The notes: generated by a model not told the origin, from the sequence alone. A stretch of 64,000 nucleotides of DNA from Lobosporangium transversale (GCF_002105155.1 NW_019029018.1:142001-206000); one strand, 5' to 3'. Positions 36,989 through 49,031 are shown, numbered from the stretch's first letter. Numbers and translations are program-made.

Positions 36989-38381
36989 ATGACTTGTTAT
37001 AACAAACCACAGATGCCTAAGCTCAACCCTGAGATCACTATCCCAAACCTCGGAACAGTTAGAGGGACACTTGACAGAACAGGCAAAGTAGCTAGGTTCT
37101 TGAATGTTCCTGTAGCCACTGTACCTGTAAGATGGCGACCTGCTGTCAAAGCACAGCCATGGCAAGGTGTCCATGATGCTACAAAGCCTGGGTAAGGAGT
37201 GCTATTCTGAACGATGGAGTCCATGCCATAGAAGCTGCTTGTTGTGCGATTATAGAGACTAAAATTTAAAGTATAATTGCTTAAAAGTCGATTGCCACTA
37301 CAGCAAACTAAGTCCTCTAAAAAGGTCCTTGTTTTAACTGGAAACCACCTGAATATCGATTACAATACACACATGAGTGAACACGATTGCCTTGGCTGTA
37401 ATATCTATATGCCTGCCATTACTGCTGCAAATTGCGCGGACCTGCCAGTGATTGTGTGGGTATGCGGAGGCGCTTTTAAGCATGGAGGAGCTTCCTCTCC
37501 ACTTTATGGTAATCTAGTGAATGGAATAGTCGATTAAGGAGAGAACGTTAGTACATGAAGAGAGCCTTTTTTTTTTTTTTTTTTAATACTAATATTACCA
37601 CTTAATACCCATGTAGATTGTACTCCCATTGTTGCAAATTCGATTGAGTTGCAAAAGCCGGTTGTGGTAATAAGTCTCAGCTACCGTATCAACTACCTTG
37701 GCTTCTTTAGTTCCAAGGAGATGGTGCTTGATGCTCAGGAGTATGCTTCTACCATCCCACCACAACATCGTACCTGGTATGATAGTTCCGTTGGCAACTG
37801 GGGACTCTTGGATCTGATCATGGGTCTCGAGTGGGTTCAAGAGCATATTAGTGCTTTCTCTGGTAATCCAAAGAGAGTGACTTGGATGGGTCAATCTGGG
37901 GGCGCAGCAATTGCATCTTACTTCAATATGATCCCTCAATGTCATGGTCTGTACCAACGTGTGATCATGCAATCTGGTGGAGTACCATTGGTGCCTCCTA
38001 TACATCCTGAATATGAGGGTCAGTATGTGTTTGACCAGTTGTGCCGATCACTTCGGATGCCAGATGGTCTGGGACCACTAGAGAAAGTAGCATGGTTACG
38101 TGCGGTGCCTGGAGAGACGATTGCAGAGCTGATGAATAACTGTCCGATCCTTGCCTTCAGGCCTTCAATTGATGGTATTATCTGTAAAGAAAGTGCACTC
38201 TTGGAGGTAAGCGACTTCAAGAAGTATGATCCAAACTTGGAATGGGTCATGATAGGGGACTGTGCCGATGAAGGTGATCATAAATTTGCTTTATTTCAAG
38301 TCTTATCTTCAATGTTGGCCTAATCTCTTGCAGGTTTTTGTTATGCCTTGTGCTCATCTTCTGCTTTTACTTCTATTTTAT

Positions 38382-38420
<39 letters not shown>

Positions 38421-39216
38421 TTGACCAGGCTCCATCTTTGTAGGCAGAGGCTGTCCAGCTGATATGGAGGCTTTTCCGTATTACAGGGAACGCTCCTGTG
38501 CTCCGACAGATTATCACCTCTTTGATCAACTATTTGGCGTCCCCACGACAAACAAAGAGGTCCGAGCAATCTCCAGCCACATTCTGAAATATCAAACTTA
38601 TGAATATTCAATTTACCAGCTCCATGCAGCCATAGCTAGTCTCCCATCATGTCATCTAAGTCGATATTATTTCGAAAGGGGAATCGAAAAGCTGGACAAG
38701 ATGATACCAGGCCTTGGTGTCTTCCATGGAGCAGACCTTTTTTACACATTTGGCAACAACTCATATACACAAAGCTTCCTCAATGAAGATGAAAAGGCAT
38801 TTGCAAAGAAGGTTCAAGCAGTGTGGATCGAATTTGCAACTGCTAGATCCCCTAAGGAATCAGATTTGCCGAAAATAACTCGATCTACTCACTCTACTGC
38901 CTTTGGTACAACAATGATCCATAACGGCCTTGGAGAAGAAAGGAAGAGTGAGGCCATCCTTTTTTCAAAGACATTAGAGGTCACTAGGACCTCACATTCA
39001 CCTATAACCAGAATGTCGGACAGTGAGATCGGCTTCTACCAAAGAGCATCTGCCTTTCATATAGAGATGTCCCGATGTGGTAGGATGGACCTTTGTATTC
39101 ATCCGTGGCTTGATATTCGTACATTCAAAGGAAGTAATGGATCCGTACCACGTACACCAGCCCAATCTTTACTATCATCATCTTCCTCCAAGATAAGGCC
39201 AGATAGTAGGATCTGA
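36989..39216 (+). CDS. Type-B carboxylesterase, array copy 3
   Basis: Four exons: 36989-37191, 37288-37508, 37617-38273 and 38429-39216, giving 622 residues. The triad is conserved: GQSGGA, ADEG and GVFHGADLFYTFG. The oxyanion loop is CGGAF. Introns 1 and 2 differ from those of copies 1 and 2, whereas the last 200 residues are almost identical to copy 1, including the Ser-rich end. The third donor is gtgatc, where the sisters have gtgagt or gtgagc. The (AAAT)n repeat of intron 1 is absent. Like the others it has no signal peptide. Confidence 0.88.
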
Positions 39217-39549
39217 ATGAAAGGGATAGTAGCACGCATTTGACGAACTCTACGCCCTCTGATTTACTCGCAAAAAAAAAGAGTAGTAGATGATAATGAT
39301 ACTAATAAAAAGTAGAAAGCTCTGTCGTAAGGAAATTGGAAAGTGGGGATTGTGGTGTAACATTATGTAATACATTTCCTTGATTTGCGATTTCATTAGG
39401 GTCCCTTACTGCATTTCGTTTACTGCACTAAGACCCGAGATATTAAGCAAACAATATCGAGGGAAAGAGGGTTATGCATCTGGAATGGGCGGCACTATTC
39501 CTTCGACCTCAGTCTCCTTGACATCAGTCATATTGAATGCATGGAGATA
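39217..39549. other. 3' flank of esterase copy 3
   Basis: The first 150 bp resemble the 3' flank of copy 1 (aatgaa..atagtagcacgcatttga, then aataaaaagtagaaagct), showing that the duplicated unit extends past the stop codon. No gene. Confidence 0.5.
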
Positions 39550-39835
39550 GATCTGAAGAAACGGGTTTATAAAATATCCGAGACGACCACAAATCTGTCA
39601 TAAGCTGCGGGTATGAATATATCTTGGATAGTAGACAGATATATGTCTCAGCCGTGAATAGAGACAATGATTAGGAGAGATGTATTCATAACGCAGAGAA
39701 TATTTGAACAGCCTCAGTCCACCAGGTTTCAAAACTGGAGTCAATCTGGCATTCTTAAGCTCAAAGTGTGAACTATGTAATGCTACTCGCATGGTTGTGC
39801 GAATGTTGATCCATCAAGGCTGGACTTAATTTTAA
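39550..39835 (+). mobile_element. Helitron/PIF1-like helicase relic B
   Basis: Plus-strand frames give YEYILDSRQIYVSAVNRDND (family: Tyr-Ile-Leu-Asp..Ser-Ala-Asp-Ser), then, in another frame after stops, EYLNSLSPPGFKTGVNLAF and LCNATRMVVRMLIHQG. These match in order the region just before and around the PIF1 helicase motif Leu-Cys-Asn-Gly-Thr-Arg. Stops and frameshifts show it is dead. It covers the same protein region as relic A, on the same strand, at the far end of the esterase array. Confidence 0.65.
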
Positions 39836-40729
39836 GGAAATTATGTCTCCGCTACTCTTGTCATATTCATCGATCTATTACCAAGACTATGTTAAATAAA
39901 AAACTACAGTATAATAATAAAGCATCCGAGTCTCTGATGGCTCATCCGTTAATTAGCACTAATACCTTAAAACTAACTTGTCCTGATCTTTAACCAAGTT
40001 TGGTACAGTGCTTGGAGTTGCCATCGATCTCTAGCTGTCACTTGTCTTGGACTCTCGGCTATATTTTTTCGCTTGACAAGCGCTCTTATCCGATCATACC
40101 CGGAATGATAAACATATGCTCGAAAGCGAAAGCTGGGCATGAAAAAGAACATTTGTCCTGGAACACCAACGGTAGTCCACACCGGTCAAGTTCATTGAAT
40201 AGACAAAAATAAGATCAGGAATTTGGGCACACAAAAACATTTGGGACCGTAATCTGTTAATGTTGGAAGCTGTACTATTGAGGCGAAAGAGGATGGCCTA
40301 GTTGTGATGAGAAACTCACAATGGGGATCTCAAAGTAGTGGCACAGCGTGACATTGGATAAGATATTCTGAGACCTCAAGCCCCTGTTGTTGAGTTTGTT
40401 TTAAGGTTATTAAATAAAAAGAAAGACCAGTCATGTCAAAGAGAACACATGGATATAGCTAATTATCCCTGGAGATAACGCCATCCTTGAGAGGGGCAAG
40501 CAGGGTCTCTTTTTCCTCTCTACTTCGCACTTCGCACTTCACACCTCAACACTCCACACTACACAGTTTTAGCCCTATTCTCCAAACATCATTCAGTATT
40601 CACACTTGTCTTTCATTTGTTTTGTTCTGCCCTGAAACGCTCATTCACATTCACTTGCTCCCATCCTTTAAAACCCTCGTCTTTTTTTTTTTTTTTTTTT
40701 TTTTCAACTTCCTTTGGCCCTTATCAAAC
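39836..40729. promoter_or_regulatory. Intergenic region and GGT promoter
   Basis: No gene is supported. A minus-strand frame at 39973-40182 (includes ESPRQVTARDRWQLQAL) looks protein-like but is isolated. From about 40500 the sequence is a C/T-rich leader ending in a T run (40683-40704) just before the GGT start. Confidence 0.45.
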
Positions 40730-43176
40730 ATGGCTAACAACAAGGCGAAAGGCCGATCCGATCCACTATCGTCTGCAGAACAGGGCCAAGGCCGGGGTTC
40801 GCTGGGCGAAAACAATGACAATCTGCCACAGGAATGGACTGCTCTGCTTAGCCAACAGCGTCGTGCCTCACAGAATAATGGAGATAAAAGCAATGGAAAA
40901 CGTTCAACTAAACATGCATTGTCAGGTCATATGCGGAAGACCATCATTATTGCACTTACTTCGATCTCTGGTGTGCTTTTGGTGATTCTCGCAGTGACTT
41001 TAATTAATAAAATTGGTTCTGTACCAAGTAAGTGAAAGGCCCCAACATTCCCTCCCCCCCAAAAAAAAAAGAAAAAAAAAAAAAAAAAAAGAAACCTCCT
41101 CCTTTCTCTTTCTCCCCTCAACAAACTGGGTTTATAATGTAAAACGCCGTACTTATACTCTGACTTCAACTTGTTCCATAGCTTTTGAAAAGAGCACCCC
41201 TAGTCTAGTCAAGGCAAAGCACGGGGCTGTGGCCGCAGAGGAAATCCATTGCTCTGAAATTGGTGTGCAAGGTACATAGTTTTGTGATGTTTGCTTAATA
41301 TGGTTCTTCCCCACACACTGCATGCATGAATATTTCTGTGTTGTATGCGTGAGAAAAATCAATAGACTGACAATACACACCACACCTTTCATTGTATCCG
41401 CCATTTAGTCCTGAAAGACGGTGGTAACGCAATGGATGCTGCGATTGCCTCTTGTCTCTGTATTGGTACTGTTAATATGTTTTCAGCGGGTATTGGTGGT
41501 GGTGGGTTCATGACAATTCGTCTGCCGAACGGGACAGTTGAAGTGATTGACTTTCGGGAGACAGCGCCTGCGGGGGCCAGACCAGATATGTACAAGAATA
41601 ATCCTATCCTTGCGCAGAAGGGAGGCCTCTCTGTAGCCGTGCCTGGTGAAATTCGAGGCCTTGCTTTGGCTCACAGTCGTTATGGTAAACTGCCTTGGGA
41701 AAGATTGTTCGCACCATCAGTTAAGATGGCTAGAGAGGGCTGGGCTGTCGGACCGGAACTGGCGAGGCGTCTTCAGCTGTACAGGGTTTTGATGGAGACG
41801 GAGCCAGATTGGTCGGCCATCTTTGCGCCCAACGGTACTGTTCTTCGAGAGGGGCAGTGGATCAAACGTGAGGCGTTAGCAAATACACTGGAGACCATTG
41901 GCAAAGAGGGTGCCGACGCTTTTTACACCGGTCCCATCGCACAAAGCATGGTCGATCACATTAAGGCTAACGGTGGTATCTTGGACATGGCTGACTTGAA
42001 ATCCTATAAGCCCTTAATCAAAAAGCCAATGATTGGCTATTATCAAGGACGAAAAATTTACACTACACCAGCACCAACGAGTGGACCTGTATTAATCAGC
42101 ATCCTTAATATCCTGGAGCGATACGATTTGGGCCGATTCAAGGAGAATGCTAATGTGGAAGCTCACCGTCTTGTTGAAGCCATGAAATGTAAGCTTACTG
42201 TTTTTAAGACAAGGAGCTTTTATTCAGCATAAAATATAACTGCGCAGCAGCAAGCAATTAGTAATTAATTTTACTTTTCTCTATCTCCATGATAGTTGCC
42301 TACGCACAGAGGACAGAGCTTGGTGACCCCGATTTCACTGATCTAGAGGACAAGATCCAAAACATAATATCGAAAGACACTGCAGGCAAAATCCGTGCCA
42401 ATATTTCAGATGATCGCACGTTCCCTGTGGAATACTACAATCCTCATTGGGGACCTATTGATAACCATGGAACGACACACTTGTCAGCAGTTGATCAGGA
42501 TGATATGGCTGTGGCTCTGACTTCAACTGTGAACTTGATCTTTGGCTCAAAGCTGATGGATCCCAAGACAGGTATTATTCTCAACGATGAGATGGATGAC
42601 TTTTCGATTCCTGGTACCCCTAATGCGTTTGGACTATATCCTTCACCTTTCAATTACCCCGAACCTGGTAAACGCCCGCTGTCCTCGTGCGTACCTACCA
42701 TCGTTGAAAGAGATGGCAGCTTTGAGCTGGCTTTGGGAGGAAGTGGTGGCTCCAGAATTTTGACTTCTGTTCTTCAGGTAAAGGCTTTTTATTCTTTTAT
42801 TTTGTAGTGCATCATCACAACCGAATTGTTCAACAAGCTGAACCTTTTATTTTATTTTATTTTATTTTATTTTATTTTTTTATTTTATTTTTTGGTCTAT
42901 CAGATAATGCTGAACATCTATAATCACAGATATAATGTGATGGAAGCTATTGAGGCGCCGAGGGTTCACCACCAATTGATGCCCGATTTTCTAGATATTG
43001 AATCTGGATTCTCTTCATCCGACATTGAATTTTTGCGTGCACGAGGCCACAATGTCACTGTGTCGGATATTCGATTGGCCAAGGCTGAGGTGCAGGCTGT
43101 GCACCGATCAGAATTTGATGGGCTAATTCATGCGGCGAGTGATTCGAGGAAACATGGGATTGCAGCTGGCTACTAA
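40730..43176 (+). CDS. Gamma-glutamyltranspeptidase
   Basis: Five exons: 40730-41027, 41182-41271, 41409-42188, 42296-42777 and 42904-43176, giving 640 residues. GGT cleaves the gamma-glutamyl bond of glutathione and its conjugates and transfers the glutamyl group. It is made as a precursor that cuts itself before a nucleophile threonine. That site is present as NHGTTHLSAVD (Thr about 449). Other family blocks are KDGGNAMDAAIASCLC, GIGGGGFM, FRETAP and LGGSGGSRI. An N-terminal hydrophilic tail of about 70 residues precedes one membrane segment (TIIIALTSISGVLLVILAV), so it is a type II membrane protein, probably vacuolar as in yeast. The start follows a pyrimidine-rich leader. An earlier in-frame ATG at 40487 would add a leader-like stretch and is rejected. 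The last intron has a (TTTTA)n run. Confidence 0.93.
42845..42893. repeat. (TTTTA)n in GGT intron 4
   Basis: About nine TTTTA units with two longer T runs lie within the last intron, close to the acceptor. Confidence 0.8.
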
Positions 43177-44615
43177 GAGCATGTTGAATCAAATATTATA
43201 GACAAAATGCATGTGTCCAACTTCACACAAACATTCATCGTATCATAAATGTATATTTTTAGAGCTTAGTGCTGCTGCGTTTTAATAACAATAGTATAAT
43301 ATATTTATATAAATAAATACATATTCAAGGCATATTGTACTGTAGTTTAATTCATAAATATCTGCAGGTTTGAAAATGGATATTTGTTTTGTGAGCCAGG
43401 GTGCAATGGGCGTAACAGCAACAGGGGCCGTTTCCCGCACGTAAAAATCATGATCTATCAAAGCCCTGTGTCCCTTTCCCTTTTTTATGCTTTGGAATGG
43501 ATGAGATTCGATGGGACAAACAGACCGAGACCAGTCTCTTTCTTCTCTTGATGCCTTTATAAGTAAGAGTATGTACGTGACGTGGGTGTGCATTGGTAAA
43601 AAGAATGTGAGAACGATCTACAATTGAATTCGCTTTGACCTCTTTACATCTTGTGTGGGCCATTGGGAATGTTCTCTTGCAAAGCATGAATGGGCAGATG
43701 TGGCGCTGAAGCAATTGTCGGACTATGCTCTCGTGTGAAGTGTATGGATTGGACATTTCTAATCCAAGGATCCAAAGATAAAAAATAAAAATCGTGAGTT
43801 TTAAATGATTGCATGTGTTTGTGTTGAAGTTGGAGCACATGTGTTGCTTTCGGATCAAATCAATTGTTGGCTATGGGTTTGTCCATGTTAGGGAGTAGAA
43901 AATGAAAAAGAAAGCCAACAACTTGTCCGATAGTTGCTCGGGATTCTTTTTTATTTTTCCCCTTCATCCTTTCTTCCGTTTGTCCCGTTCTTGGTTTTAT
44001 TTCTTATTTTTTATTTTTTTTATGAATCTCACGATCTCAATTGCATCCTCGCTTGGACATTGATTGACGCATCAATTCGGTTATTCTCTCATTCCTTATC
44101 CTTTCCCCTTTCCGTCGTCCTTCACTTCCTCTCTTTTTCTCTCTTTCTTTCTATTCCTTTTTTTATTTTATTTATTGATTTCTCTGCTCTCTTCTCTCTC
44201 CTCTTCCTTTCTCAATCCCTGTCAAATCTATCGAGTTCTTTACTTTCTTTGCTTATATTCGCACCCAGACAGACAAACCAAAGGAAAAAAGTAAGCAAAG
44301 CACCGCAATGTGCTCTCACTTGGGTTGCACCATGTCCATATATACACACAAACAACAACAGCAATAGCAATCATAAATAAAATGACACTAATTCTATTCT
44401 TATGCATTCACTTTTTCACATTTCACAGACTTTGTTCAATTGCTTTATACATTACGGTTTCATCGCATTCCTCATCCTTTCTTTCAGTACATCTAGATCG
44501 CGTTTCTTCACCAACGAGGCGCGTCAAGAGCTTTTAGCCGCACCACTTTTTTTTTTTTTTTTTTTTTTTGCAATTTCGTTTTTACGGGATTGAGATACTC
44601 CTCCCGTTGGTTTGA
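43177..44615. promoter_or_regulatory. Intergenic region and pyrimidine-rich promoter of the LRR gene
   Basis: About 1.4 kb. The second half (43940-44600) is dominated by C/T-rich tracts and ends in a T run (44548-44569), a typical leader for this genome. Frames here are low-complexity. No gene seen in the first half. Confidence 0.5.
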
Positions 44616-47574
44616 ATGGACAAGCCCATCAATGGCGACAAGTATGTTCGCACGCTTTCTCACTACTTTCGCCACAATCAAAAGCGTCTTGTCCCAGTAG
44701 ATCCCGATGCCAGTAACGACACCAAAGGAATTACACAGGGTGCAAGAGAGAACAAGAGCAGCAGCAGCAACCACAGCAATAGTGTTGTAGGACAGAGTGT
44801 CCGCTCCATTATCACGCCTGCGGATCCCATGGCCGCTGCATATTCTGGCATGGTCAATTCGCTCTGGTCTGTGGGGAGTGCCGTCGTTGATTCATTAACT
44901 CCTTCGTCTACTCAGAGACCCCCAACAACGGCTCAGGATCGTGACTCGTATAGCGGAGCCTGGGATGGGACAGGGACAATTCCCGCAGACTCTAATCCGC
45001 GAGAACGACAGCTGTATCTTCAGGCCCAATTGAAAGCGCCGATCTTTCCTCTAGATTTATACTATCTCCTCTATTTGCTGGACCGATTTGAACTAGAGGG
45101 GATTGAAATTGAAGGATGGGAAGGGAGTGTCCCTCGAGCTGTCGGTGACTCGAAGCCACGTGTTCTGAATGCGAGCAATGGATCGACTTACTCGTCTTTC
45201 CCGCCCCCAAATGCTTCAACGCGTCCACAATCTATTCGGTCCTTCTCATCAACTGCTCTCTCAACCTTGACGCTCATCACAGGATGGAAACAATGGTCAA
45301 GTGCGGCGTCCTCGAACACAAACAACATGACCATCTCGGACGACGTTCACTTTATCCACAAGTTCTTGAAAAAGATTGCTGGTCTACGTCTCGTCGCAAA
45401 AATGGCTCCTGACCTTGATCCCGCTGGCAAGGGCAAGATTGAAGGCTATAATGCGCAAGAGATTTTAAATATACTGGCTGTCAACCCCTCAGACGACTCT
45501 TCTTCTTCTTCCTCGAGACGACAACAACAACAACGAGTCTTGCTCCCCTTGGCAGCCACATTCTCATCTCTGACTCATTTAGAGCTACATAAAATCCCAC
45601 CAAAGTGTGTTGATGGATGGGAGACTTTGATGCGTCAATTAAAGTCACTGGTCATTATTCAAGCTGGGCTGGAGGATGTTCACGATGCGATCGTTACAGC
45701 AGTGGTTGAGAGTGAGAGGCGCCGTCGAGAACGAATCTCTAAAGAGAAGAACCGGGCTGTTTTGATTCGACAGGAGCAACGAGAGGCACTAAAAGATTCA
45801 ACCTCAGTCACTATGGGCCGTCGTCATGGGCAAGGATCTTCTTCCGGATCATCCTCTTCTGGACCATCCTCACCCGAGAACTCTCAACCACCCTCACCAT
45901 CGTTAGCTGTTGATTTAAGCGGAGACGAAGCAGTAATATTGAATTCTATCGAAATGTGGCCAGTCCTGCGACACTTGTCTGTTTCTGATAATGCCATCCC
46001 TACTTTGAAACACAACGACACATTCTTGTATGCTCAGGCGATTGTTACATTAGATCTCTCTCATAATCTGCTGATTGCGCCACCACATGCTCTCATTCAT
46101 CTGCACAATTTACACTATCTCAATCTGTCTTACAATATGCTTTCAGGTGTTCAGGCGATCTACCAAATTCTGGGCAATATTGCAGTACTAGACCTGCGAG
46201 GCAATCGACTGGAGAGCCTGTGTGGTTTGGAGAGACTATGGAACTTGGAAAAGGTCGATGTTCGTGAGAACAACCTGGATGAAGCTGCAGAAGTGGGACG
46301 ATTGGCAGCCCTCCCTTGCATTCGTGAAATCTGGGCAGAAATGAACCCATTTTGCACTATCCAGGTAAGATATAAAATCTATCATTCCTCTTTTGGAATG
46401 AGACTGTTTTTTTTTTTATTCTTTCTAATCCAAATTTTTCTTGTTCCTCTCCTCCTCTCTCTAGCCAAAGTACCGTCTTGAGATCCTGGCTGTATTCAAG
46501 GCGAATGGACATGAATTGCTTCTTGATGGGTCATTTGCCTCGTTTGCAGAGAAACGTACTCTTGCAAACATGAGCCCAACATCGTTTTCATCCACAATTT
46601 CGAGTATCAGTGTCGTTAATGTAGCTAATATACCCGCAGCGTCCGTCCCAACAGCTACTTTGGCTAAGGAGCTTGCGCCACCACCACCACGCATTACCAG
46701 ACCAACTGATGCTACGAAACAAGAAACACATGGCAACATTAATGATGATAGTAGCACAGAGTTGGATACTACAGACAAGGATGGATTGGCTGCTGCATCG
46801 CCTGGCATCAACCCTTCGTCTCCTGTCAAACTTGTCAAGAAGAAGCTAGTCAGGTCGTCCAAGCGGGTTAAACGCATTGTGAACCTTGACAGTGATCATG
46901 ACGACGACAGCCATGAGGAGGAAGGGGAGGAGGCGGAGATAGGCGAACATCATGATGTAGCTGAAGGAAATGCGGCAGTAGCTCATCCCAAGCCCTTGGA
47001 CGCACGTGCTGCTAGCGTTAAAAAGAAGAGGTCAACCAAGAAGGCTGGTGCTAGTGTTGATGCTGAGAAAACAGGGAATGAAAGTGGGGAAGGTGTTCCA
47101 AAGAAGAGCAGAAAGAAGTCAACAAAGAAAAAGAGCTCTGGCCTTGTCAGTTTTGCTCCAGATAGTAACGGCAATAACAATGGAGCAGCAGATCTTGGCG
47201 AAGACTGCATTGATCATTCAGAGTGCAGAGACAACCATCACGTTCACCGCTTAGCACAACTGGAGCGCTCTTTGAACTCGATCCAGCTCAATAATAATAA
47301 TAATAATCACCATGGTAATCAACATCAGGCGCGGCATAACCAGCCCTCACGGGGGATCCTCAAAAGGTCCTCAGGCGTGTTTGATCCGAATGACCCTGCG
47401 GGCATGAGGCCGTCTTCACCCAATGGATCTATGTGTTCATCCGATGATGGGGGTGCAGAAGCCTACAGACGCAAAATTGAAGCTATGCGTAACGAAGCTG
47501 GGTCCAATTGGCTAAAGGTCTTGGCAGAGATGGACAGCGAAAACACTGTGCCACAGAGAGATAGTGGCATGTAA
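44616..47574 (+). CDS. Leucine-rich-repeat protein with lysine-rich tail
   Basis: Two exons (44616-46364 and 46465-47574) give 952 residues. The N-terminus (DKYVRTLSHYFRHNQKRLV) resembles the start of fungal LRR proteins of unknown function. Leucine-rich repeats of the SDS22 type occupy roughly residues 440-590 (LHNLHYLNLSYNML, IAVLDLRGNRLESL, LEKVDVRENNLDEA), closed by a cap-like segment EIWAEMNPFC. Before them lies a Ser/Gln-rich linker. The last 250 residues are Lys/Ser-rich with acidic patches (DSDHDDDSHEEEGEE) and several KKK clusters that may be nuclear signals, plus an Asn run. It probably acts as a binding scaffold. Similarity to the STK11IP/nischarin class is possible but unproven. 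Confidence 0.75.
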
Positions 47575-47726
47575 AAAAAAAAAAAAGCAGACCTTTATTA
47601 AGAGAAGTAATAATATATCACACGTGATTTATACCGTCGTTGTGTCACTAAATTTGTCCACATGGACCTTATTTAGACTCAATTTTTTTAATAATAATAG
47701 GAATGAAAAAAATAGCATATTTCATT
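47575..47726. other. 3' flank of the LRR gene
   Basis: An A run at 47574-47587 follows the stop. No gene. Confidence 0.4.
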
Positions 47727-47834
47727 AGAGTTCAGAAAGTCGCTGACAAAACGATGATTGAATTGATTTGGTGGCTGATTGTCTGAAATGGAAGGTGAAA
47801 ATATACTTATTGACGACTTTCCGATGAAGACTCT
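47727..47834. mobile_element. MITE-like element, copy 3 (short)
   Basis: The ends are agagttcagaaagtcg on the left and its imperfect inverse (cgactttccgatgaagactct) on the right. The 108-bp unit contains acgatgattgaattgatttgg and tggctgattgtctgaaatgg, matching copies 1 and 2. It appears to be a deleted derivative. Confidence 0.6.
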
Positions 47835-47844
47835 ATCATAGACA

Positions 47845-48255
47845 GTGGCTCATTTTAACAAGATAGATGAACCATTTGTTATTGAACGTGATCTTGCCAC
47901 ACCACCGCTCGCCCTTCTACGCCTTATCTTTTCATGGATTGGCCATAGTTTTGAAACAGACATGCCTCACAAAGAATGCGACCAGGAGATAGAGAGGTTG
48001 GATCCAAATGTCTGCACAGCAGAAAACTTCTATTGGATCTCACCTCGAACTTCCGCGGTAGCTGTCGGGACTTTCAGAATCAAGGAGACTGTTTTGGTAA
48101 ATCACATTGCTTTCCTTCGTTCGTATGAGGCACGGGATCCACTTCACCCTGAAATGGATGCGAGAGAAAAAGGTGATATGAAAGAAGAGGTCAGGAAGGG
48201 AATACGCAGGCACAACCACCATAAGCCGTCTTTACTTGACGCCTCCCAAAGCTAA
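47845..48255 (+). CDS. Open frame of unknown function next to a MITE
   Basis: A 136-residue open frame of non-repetitive, protein-like composition (IERDLATPPLALLRLIFSWI near the start, a basic His/Lys-rich end). No signal peptide and no domain that I recognise. Its ATG lies only 10 bp beyond the MITE end, so it may be the remaining 3' exon of a gene cut by the insertion. Without homologues or transcripts the call stays weak. Confidence 0.3.
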   Translation: MAHFNKIDEPFVIERDLATPPLALLRLIFSWIGHSFETDMPHKECDQEIERLDPNVCTAENFYWISPRTSAVAVGTFRIKETVLVNHIAFLRSYEARDPLHPEMDAREKGDMKEEVRKGIRRHNHHKPSLLDASQS

Positions 48256-48474
48256 TAAAGGTCATATGGACAAGTAAACTAGAGATCATAGTAGACATAG
48301 TGATATGATAATGAAAAGTCAAAGACTGCTGCTATGAAGTAACTCGACGGCAGAGTCGAGAAAAGTGGAAGAAAAAATAAAAAGAATAAAATCAGGTTGT
48401 TTCTTTTTTTTTCCCCTCTTTTCTTTCCTTTATGCAAAATAAATAAAATATAAAAAATACATCAGCAATCCCCT

Positions 48475-48705
48475 ATGATTTATAATAATGTGATAAAACT
48501 TGTGTCGCTGCAGTTTATAGACACAGATGTCTTCATAAAGATCATAAAAGGTCTGTACTCAGGTTGCCTGAGAAATCTTTCCTTTTCATCTGAAGGAATA
48601 GCACCACGCAAGGGGGCCTCCTTTCCTCAAATAAATCTTCTACGACAGAAAGCGGCGATTCCACAACCTGGAGTTGTCCCTGGTGAAGATGAGGATGATG
48701 GATAA
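48475..48705 (+). CDS. Possible short C-terminal exon, unknown
   Basis: A 76-codon frame. The last 45 residues (from APRKGASFPQINLLRQKA to PQPGVVPGEDEDDG) look coding, while the first part is AT-rich and probably not. An acceptor-like site (ttttcatctgaag, before 48598) could join it to an upstream exon, perhaps the frame at 47845. I recognise no family. Confidence 0.25.
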   Translation: MIYNNVIKLVSLQFIDTDVFIKIIKGLYSGCLRNLSFSSEGIAPRKGASFPQINLLRQKAAIPQPGVVPGEDEDDG

Positions 48706-48927
48706 AAAGCGAATAATGCTCCGTAGATGAAACTACAATGTTAGAAAGCTAAATGCTGATAATTATGACATGGACAGTGGAAATGTTTGTACTTCGAAGT
48801 TGAGCGTAGAAAGGAGTTAGATCATAGGGAAAAAGAAATAAAATAAAATAAAGCAAACGAATTGAAAAGGACGCAGTTCGCTCGTGTAAATAGATTGTAT
48901 TTCGCTTCATTTATCTTAAATAATTTT

Positions 48928-48982
48928 GGACATGTCGTGGACATGCAGCGGACATGGCAGGACTCAAGCATTGGACATGTCC
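48928..48982. promoter_or_regulatory. Phased GGACATG direct repeats upstream of the CBM14 gene
   Basis: GGACATG occurs at 48928, 48939, 48950 and 48973, spaced 11, 11 and 23 bp, close to one, one and two helical turns. The last copy is part of the palindrome GGACATGTCC. The cluster lies 50-105 bp upstream of a TATA box (49032-49037) and about 250-300 bp before the start codon. It looks like a multi-copy activator or repressor site; the factor is unknown. Confidence 0.55.
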
Positions 48983-49031
48983 CACCATACCCAGAAAATT
49001 TCAGATGTGTCACTTACTAAGACGTTACCTG

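Noticed and set aside
40487-40729. Earlier in-frame start for GGT
   Set aside because: It would translate the C/T-rich leader and a T-run-encoded poly-Phe. The ATG at 40730 gives a normal type II membrane topology.
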